Positions 5,566-8,952 of a stretch of DNA of 8,952 nt are shown in pieces (the first letter of the stretch is position 1; each line of letters begins with the position of its first letter). This stretch comes from Anaerolineales bacterium (lineage in GTDB: Bacteria; Chloroflexota; Anaerolineae; Anaerolineales; UBA6663). Under the pieces are notes generated by a model that worked only from the letters and a program-made list of their open reading frames with translations, had not been told where the DNA came from and made no database searches. Both the position numbers and the translations under genes were made by a program. The stretch is taken from assembly GCA_017999235.1 (NCBI GenBank), contig JAGOBN010000126.1, positions 1 through 8,952 of the forward strand. The letters are read 5' to 3'.

Positions 5566-6290
5566 GCGTCCACGCGCGCCAGCTTGGCCTCCAGGTTTTG
5601 GCGCACTTCGCGCATCGATTCTTCCACATACGGGTATGCCAGCCAGACATTCGCCAGGCCAAACAGCGCCCCGGTCAGCGAGCGCAGAACGGGTGTGCTT
5701 TCCCGCGCGGGCAGGAGATTGAAGCCCGGCAACAGGTTATACGGATACTGGCTGAAGAGCTGCGAGAAACCATCCAGCCCCACCGGCACCAGGCCCAGCA
5801 GCACCCAGCCCCACCAGGGCAGCGGGGGCAGCCGGCCGCGCACCCCCGGCAGGCTGTAGATCAGGCCCGCCAGCAGCAGGCCGCCGTAGATGGCCACATC
5901 ACGCTCACAGAACGCCACCTTGTAACCCAGCGTCTCATCGCCCAGATACCCGCGCGCCGCCCACAAATCATTCGGGTCGATGCCGGTCCGCGTCTGGAAC
6001 TCCGCGCGCGGGTAATGAGTTTCGGCGCCAAACAAGAACCAGGACCGGTAACCGAGTTGGTGGCAGAGCGGGCTGTAGATGGTGTAGATGAGCTTGGCGG
6101 GGCCGGTCCAGCCGATGTGCATCAAGGCCGGCGCCAGGAACGGGATCCCGACATAGGCCAGGACAAACAGATTGAACGCCAGCAGCCAGTGGCGGGCCAG
6201 GGCCAACACCCCGCGGTCCACGGCGATGACGGCCGTGCGAGTCCGGCCGGTAACGGGCACTTTTGAATTATCCAGAGGAGGAGGGGTCAT
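5544..6290 (-). CDS. DUF2085 family multipass membrane protein
   Basis: This 248-residue membrane protein has predicted helices near 35-57, 131-148, 158-177 and 203-221. It carries the marks of the DUF2085 family: SPLCHQLGYRS (73-83), CERDVAIYGG (128-137), a DGFSQ motif (173-177) and RSLTGALFG (203-211). The family's function is not established. Usual members have CxRC in the second motif; here it is CERD, so only two cysteines remain (Cys76, Cys128). The loop between the two motifs is about 50 residues long. It starts 21 nt after the stop of the thioredoxin gene and is the last gene of the cluster. No clear ribosome site is visible before the ATG at 6290, so translation may depend on coupling. 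Its position after CcdA and TlpA suggests a role in thiol or haem chemistry of the envelope, which is inference. Confidence 0.82.
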   Translation of the reverse strand: MTPPPLDNSKVPVTGRTRTAVIAVDRGVLALARHWLLAFNLFVLAYVGIPFLAPALMHIGWTGPAKLIYTIYSPLCHQLGYRSWFLFGAETHYPRAEFQTRTGIDPNDLWAARGYLGDETLGYKVAFCERDVAIYGGLLLAGLIYSLPGVRGRLPPLPWWGWVLLGLVPVGLDGFSQLFSQYPYNLLPGFNLLPARESTPVLRSLTGALFGLANVWLAYPYVEESMREVRQNLEAKLARVDAPPASPA

Positions 6291-6311
6291 GGGGGTCCCG
6301 GGGCCGGCCGC

Positions 6312-6917
6312 CTATTGGCTGCCGAAGCCCGCCTGCTGCAAATAGTGGTCCAGTTGATCGTCCGCCATATAGCCGATCCGCAGATTCTGGATCACGCCTT
6401 CGGGATCCACAAAGAAGCTCGTCGGATAGCCTTGCACCCGGTATTGGTCAAAGACCGTCTCCGCCGGGTCAAGCAAGATCGTGAAGCTCAAGCCCAAACG
6501 CTCGACAAAGGCGCGCACGTCGGCTGCCGGCTCCGCCAGGTTGACGGCCAGCACCGTCAGGCCGCTGGTTTGGAAGGTTTGGTAGCGGTCCTGGATGGCC
6601 GGCATCTCCGCCTCGCACGGTCCGCACCAGGTGGCCCAGAAATTCACCAGCACCGTCCGGCCGCGAAAATCCGCCAGGCTGACCGTCTGACCGTCCAGCG
6701 TTTGCAGGCTGAAGTTGGGGGCCGGCGCGCCCACCACGGGCGCCGGCGCCGGCGCGCCCACGGTGGCGGTGGCGGAAAGGGACGCGGCCGCCGGGGCCCC
6801 CGCCCAGCGGGCGCCGGGCAGGCCAAAAAAGATTACGGCACCGGCCGCCAGGCCAAACACCAGGCCCACGCCAATGAAAGCCACTGCCACCCACCGCGAT
6901 CCAAGCGCCGGCGTCAT
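6312..6917 (-). CDS. Membrane-anchored TlpA/ResA-type thiol-disulfide oxidoreductase
   Basis: This 201-residue protein has one N-terminal transmembrane anchor (about 10-33), an Ala/Pro-rich linker (40-65) and a thioredoxin-fold domain outside the membrane (66-201). The active site WCGPC is at 97-101 inside NFWATWCGPCEAEMP, and the cis-proline is Pro165 in GYPTSFF. GAPAPNFSLQTLDG (63-76) is the usual start of the redoxin domain. Proteins of this type reduce disulfides outside the membrane, for example in apocytochrome c, and are themselves kept reduced by CcdA. The two active-site cysteines are its only ones. The ATG at 6917 was chosen because it follows the ccdA stop by a single base and directly precedes the anchor helix. 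A longer frame to 7169 overlaps ccdA and has no family features. Whether the client is cytochrome c or the transpeptidase of the same cluster is open. Confidence 0.93.
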   Translation of the reverse strand: MTPALGSRWVAVAFIGVGLVFGLAAGAVIFFGLPGARWAGAPAAASLSATATVGAPAPAPVVGAPAPNFSLQTLDGQTVSLADFRGRTVLVNFWATWCGPCEAEMPAIQDRYQTFQTSGLTVLAVNLAEPAADVRAFVERLGLSFTILLDPAETVFDQYRVQGYPTSFFVDPEGVIQNLRIGYMADDQLDHYLQQAGFGSQ

Positions 6918-6918
6918 G

Positions 6919-7695
6919 CTAACGGCCGCCGCCGGTGATCGACTTCCACCAATCCACCACCCCCTGGTCCAGCGCCACCTGGAACTCCGTGATTGGCGCG
7001 AAGCGTGAGAAGAAGGACAGTGAATCGGTGAAGAGCAGCACGCCGATAAAGACCAGCAGCACGCCGGTGGCGAGGCTGACGTAGCGCAGGTATTTGCCGT
7101 AGCGGCGCAGGACCTCGCTGATGCTGCCGATGCCGGCGGCCGCGAGCAAGAAGGGAATCCCCAGGCCAATCGAATAGGCTGTCAGCAGCCAGCCGCCGCG
7201 CGCCACGCCGTCCGCATTCAGGGCCAGGGTGAGCACAGCGCCCAGCACCGGCCCCACGCACGGCGCCCAGCCGGCGGAGAAAAACACCCCCATCAGCGCC
7301 GACGAGAGATATCCCAGCCGGCGGTCAGGCGCCTGCTGGCGGCGCGTATCGTACTCCAGGAACGGGATGTGGATCACCCCCATCGTGTGCAGGCCAAAAA
7401 TCACCACCACGATGCCGCCAATGCGGATCAGCCAGCCCTTGGCGTCATACAACAGCGCGCCCACGGCGCTGGCCGTCAGCCCCAGGCCGATGAAGACCAG
7501 GCTGAAGCCGAGCACAAACGCCAGGCCATGCGCCAGCGTCCCCCAGCGGCTTTCCGTCGTCTGGCCGTCCGCCGTCACCGCGCGGCTGCTGAGATAACCG
7601 ATATAGGCCGGCACCAGCGACAACACGCAGGGCGAGACAAAGGACGCAATCCCCGCGACAAACGCTAACCCAAAGGACAGATCACTGGGACTCAT
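6919..7695 (-). CDS. ccdA: CcdA-type cytochrome c biogenesis / thiol transporter
   Basis: This 258-residue polytopic protein is the core of the DsbD/CcdA family, which carries electrons from cytoplasmic thioredoxin across the membrane to outside thiol proteins. The two functional cysteines are visible, Cys23 in FVSPCVLSLVPAY and Cys146 in SAGWAPCVGPVLG, and there are no others. Six hydrophobic segments can be placed near 5-36, 55-82, 90-110, 130-158, 168-191 and 203-223, as in CcdA. Length is normal. I chose the ATG at 7695, which overlaps the end of the preceding 47-residue gene by 14 nt and has a GGAAA stretch upstream. A TTG seven codons further up is possible but has no ribosome site. The thioredoxin partner follows after one base, a common pairing. 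Confidence 0.95.
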   Translation of the reverse strand: MSPSDLSFGLAFVAGIASFVSPCVLSLVPAYIGYLSSRAVTADGQTTESRWGTLAHGLAFVLGFSLVFIGLGLTASAVGALLYDAKGWLIRIGGIVVVIFGLHTMGVIHIPFLEYDTRRQQAPDRRLGYLSSALMGVFFSAGWAPCVGPVLGAVLTLALNADGVARGGWLLTAYSIGLGIPFLLAAAGIGSISEVLRRYGKYLRYVSLATGVLLVFIGVLLFTDSLSFFSRFAPITEFQVALDQGVVDWWKSITGGGR

Positions 7696-7825
7696 GCCGT
7701 TTTTCCAAAGCGTCAATCTGCTGCGTCAGGTCGGCCACTTCCTGCTGATGGCCGCGCAACAACCACCACCACACGCCCCACCCCACAATCAACACCACCC
7801 CCACCAGCGCCAAGGTTCCGCCCAT
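7682..7825 (-). CDS. 47-residue single-pass membrane protein, CcmD-like in form
   Basis: This small protein has one transmembrane segment (about 3-23, ending in VGWGVWWWLL) and a charged tail with coiled-coil character (QQEVADLTQQIDALEKR, 27-43). It starts 2 nt after the stop of the transpeptidase gene. A GGAGAG ribosome site precedes it, and its end overlaps ccdA by 14 nt, so it is very likely translated. The form (one Trp-rich helix followed by a Leu-heptad helix) resembles CcmD, the small stabilising subunit of haem exporters, and also generic LapA or FtsB-like small proteins. With no clear family signature I leave the function open. Its place before ccdA hints at a small partner of the redox transporter. 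A longer frame to 7873 overlaps the transpeptidase gene and adds no recognisable sequence. Confidence 0.75.
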   Translation of the reverse strand: MGGTLALVGVVLIVGWGVWWWLLRGHQQEVADLTQQIDALEKRHESQ

Positions 7826-7827
7826 GC

Positions 7828-8880
7828 TTAACTCTCCACCTGAATATCCACCAGGGTGCCCCGGTGGTCCCAATCCACAATAATATCGCCCGGATTATAC
7901 GCGACCGTCGGCGCCGTCCAGCGAAACAGCCACTGGGCGTCCGCCGGCCGCAAGTTGATGCAGCCGCGCGATTTCGGCCGGCCGAAGTCGTTGTGCCAGT
8001 AAGTGGAATGCAGGGCCTCGCCGTTGGACGCGAAGTACGCCACCCAGGCCACCCCCGGCAGATCCCAGCCGGATTCGACGGTGCCGCCCTGCATCTGGCG
8101 CGAGACGCGCTTCTGCCAGATGTAGCGCCGGCCCAGGCCGGTGCCGCCCACCAGGGTGCGGCCGTCCGCGCCAAAAAACTGCGCGCCCGACGAGATGCGC
8201 GCGCGGAAGACCTCGGCCTGGCCTTCAAAAGCCGTGATCGTCTGCCGGCTGAGGTTGACCAGCAGGCGCTTATCCGCCACCTCGGGGGACAGCGGCGCCA
8301 GCTCCTCCGGCGCAATGAAGCGGAAGGCCTCCGCCGGCGCGTACATGTTGGGGATGATCTCGGTCCCCACGCGGTACCAGCGTGAACCGTCCGCCGCGCT
8401 GACCGCTTCCGTCACGCGGTACACGGCGCTGTAATAAAAGCGGTACAGCACCGGGGCGTCGGCGGCCGGCAGGGAACGGCCGTCCACAAACGGCACATAG
8501 ACCTCGGCCCATTGCCCCTCGGCCGGCACGCTGGCGGCCGGCGGCTGGGGCCAATTGCGGGCCGGCTGGACGTAGGACGAGTACACATAGCCGTCATCCA
8601 GCTCATACCAAACGTGGTTGTGCGGCATCATGCCCACGCCCACAATCTCGCGCCGGATGACCACCAGCTCCTCCGGCATGACGGTGCGCACCAGCGCGCC
8701 CTCCGGCCGCGGCCGGCGCAGGACGTTGACGCCCCACGGCCAGGCCACGCGGCCGAGCCACACTTCCGGCCCCTGGGGCAGCGCGGCCTGGGCTTCGGCC
8801 GCCGGCGGACGGACAGCGGCGGCGCCCAGGATCAGGGGCGCGGCGCCGGCGAGCTTGAGAAATGAGCGTCGGGAGGTCAT
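7828..8880 (-). CDS. Tat-exported L,D-transpeptidase (YkuD domain)
   Basis: This 350-residue protein begins with a twin-arginine signal, TSRRSFLKL (2-10), a hydrophobic stretch to about 23 and a likely cleavage region near AEAQA (28-32). Residues 35-195 hold SH3-like segments. The C-terminal YkuD domain (about 203-348) carries His291, His296 and Cys307 in RPKSRGCINL. These enzymes form 3-3 cross-links in peptidoglycan or attach proteins to it, with the cysteine as nucleophile. The usual S/T-H-G-C is S-R-G-C here, a variant that keeps the nucleophile. Cys307 is the only cysteine of the whole protein. Tat export means it folds in the cytoplasm first. It is the first gene of a cluster with ccdA and a TlpA-type reductase, which could keep Cys307 reduced. 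The start is supported by the signal peptide, although no ribosome site is visible. Confidence 0.9.
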   Translation of the reverse strand: MTSRRSFLKLAGAAPLILGAAAVRPPAAEAQAALPQGPEVWLGRVAWPWGVNVLRRPRPEGALVRTVMPEELVVIRREIVGVGMMPHNHVWYELDDGYVYSSYVQPARNWPQPPAASVPAEGQWAEVYVPFVDGRSLPAADAPVLYRFYYSAVYRVTEAVSAADGSRWYRVGTEIIPNMYAPAEAFRFIAPEELAPLSPEVADKRLLVNLSRQTITAFEGQAEVFRARISSGAQFFGADGRTLVGGTGLGRRYIWQKRVSRQMQGGTVESGWDLPGVAWVAYFASNGEALHSTYWHNDFGRPKSRGCINLRPADAQWLFRWTAPTVAYNPGDIIVDWDHRGTLVDIQVES

Positions 8881-8886
8881 GGCGTC

Positions 8887-8892
8887 AGTGTA
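8887..8892 (-). promoter_or_regulatory. Possible -10 box TACACT giving a leaderless transpeptidase transcript
   Basis: On the minus strand TACACT ends 6 nt before the ATG at 8880. No ribosome site is visible there. A start of transcription at or next to the ATG would give a leaderless mRNA. No convincing -35 box is present at normal distance. Confidence 0.22.
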
Positions 8893-8918
8893 CCGAAGTT
8901 TCCTTAATGGCAGATATC

Positions 8919-8944
8919 AAAACCGGGCGGCCCACGGCCGCCCG
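8919..8944 (-). terminator. Probable Rho-independent terminator of a gene beyond the right edge
   Basis: The minus-strand RNA forms a perfect 9-bp stem (CGGGCGGCC with GGCCGCCCG) with a 3-nt loop, followed by G and four U residues. The U-run is short. It lies upstream of the transpeptidase gene and would close a minus-strand unit entering from the right. Confidence 0.55.
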
Positions 8945-8952
8945 ACTCCCAG

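Noticed and set aside
6918..7169. N-terminal extension of the thioredoxin gene inside ccdA
   Set aside because: The extra sequence is an out-of-frame reading of ccdA. The ATG at 6917 directly precedes the membrane anchor.

Overview
The window is a high-GC bacterial segment in which every gene I can support lies on the minus strand, so it is read from right (8952) to left (1). The gene types suggest a Chloroflexota (Anaerolineae-like) genome. They include a membrane Ser/Thr kinase with a Thr/Pro-rich linker and PD40 sensor repeats, a glycine/arginine-tailed RRM protein, a DUF2085 protein with a CERD motif, and a twin-arginine L,D-transpeptidase with an SRGC active site. This is inference from family composition; there is no rRNA or marker gene to prove it.

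Right part (8880 to 5526): a tight five-gene cluster encodes a Tat-exported L,D-transpeptidase, a 47-residue single-pass membrane protein, a CcdA-type thiol transporter, a membrane-anchored TlpA/ResA-type thioredoxin and a DUF2085 multipass protein. Spacings are 2 nt, a 14-nt overlap, 1 nt and 21 nt, and the cluster ends in a terminator that overlaps the last codons. CcdA would carry electrons across the membrane to TlpA, which would reduce thiols outside. The transpeptidase has exactly one cysteine, its catalytic one, so it is an attractive client.

Middle (5516 to 1862): an RRM RNA-binding protein has its own candidate promoter, a long folded leader and a perfect 11-bp terminator. It is followed by the kinase-PD40 receptor and then folD (one-carbon/folate metabolism). 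A GC-rich hairpin with a GNRA-type loop sits between the kinase stop and the folD start, and a terminator lies just after folD.

Left part (1856 to 1): an 8-oxoguanine deaminase-type amidohydrolase is joined by a TGATG stop/start overlap to a 68-residue two-helix membrane protein. After a probable terminator and a new promoter comes a leader with three predicted hairpins. The first 19 codons of a molybdenum-hydroxylase FAD subunit follow and run off the left edge. Together these suggest a purine salvage/degradation locus: deamination of 8-oxoguanine to urate, next to a xanthine dehydrogenase-type oxidase.

No tRNA, rRNA, CRISPR array, insertion sequence or phage gene was seen. No gene-free stretch exceeds about 200 bases.
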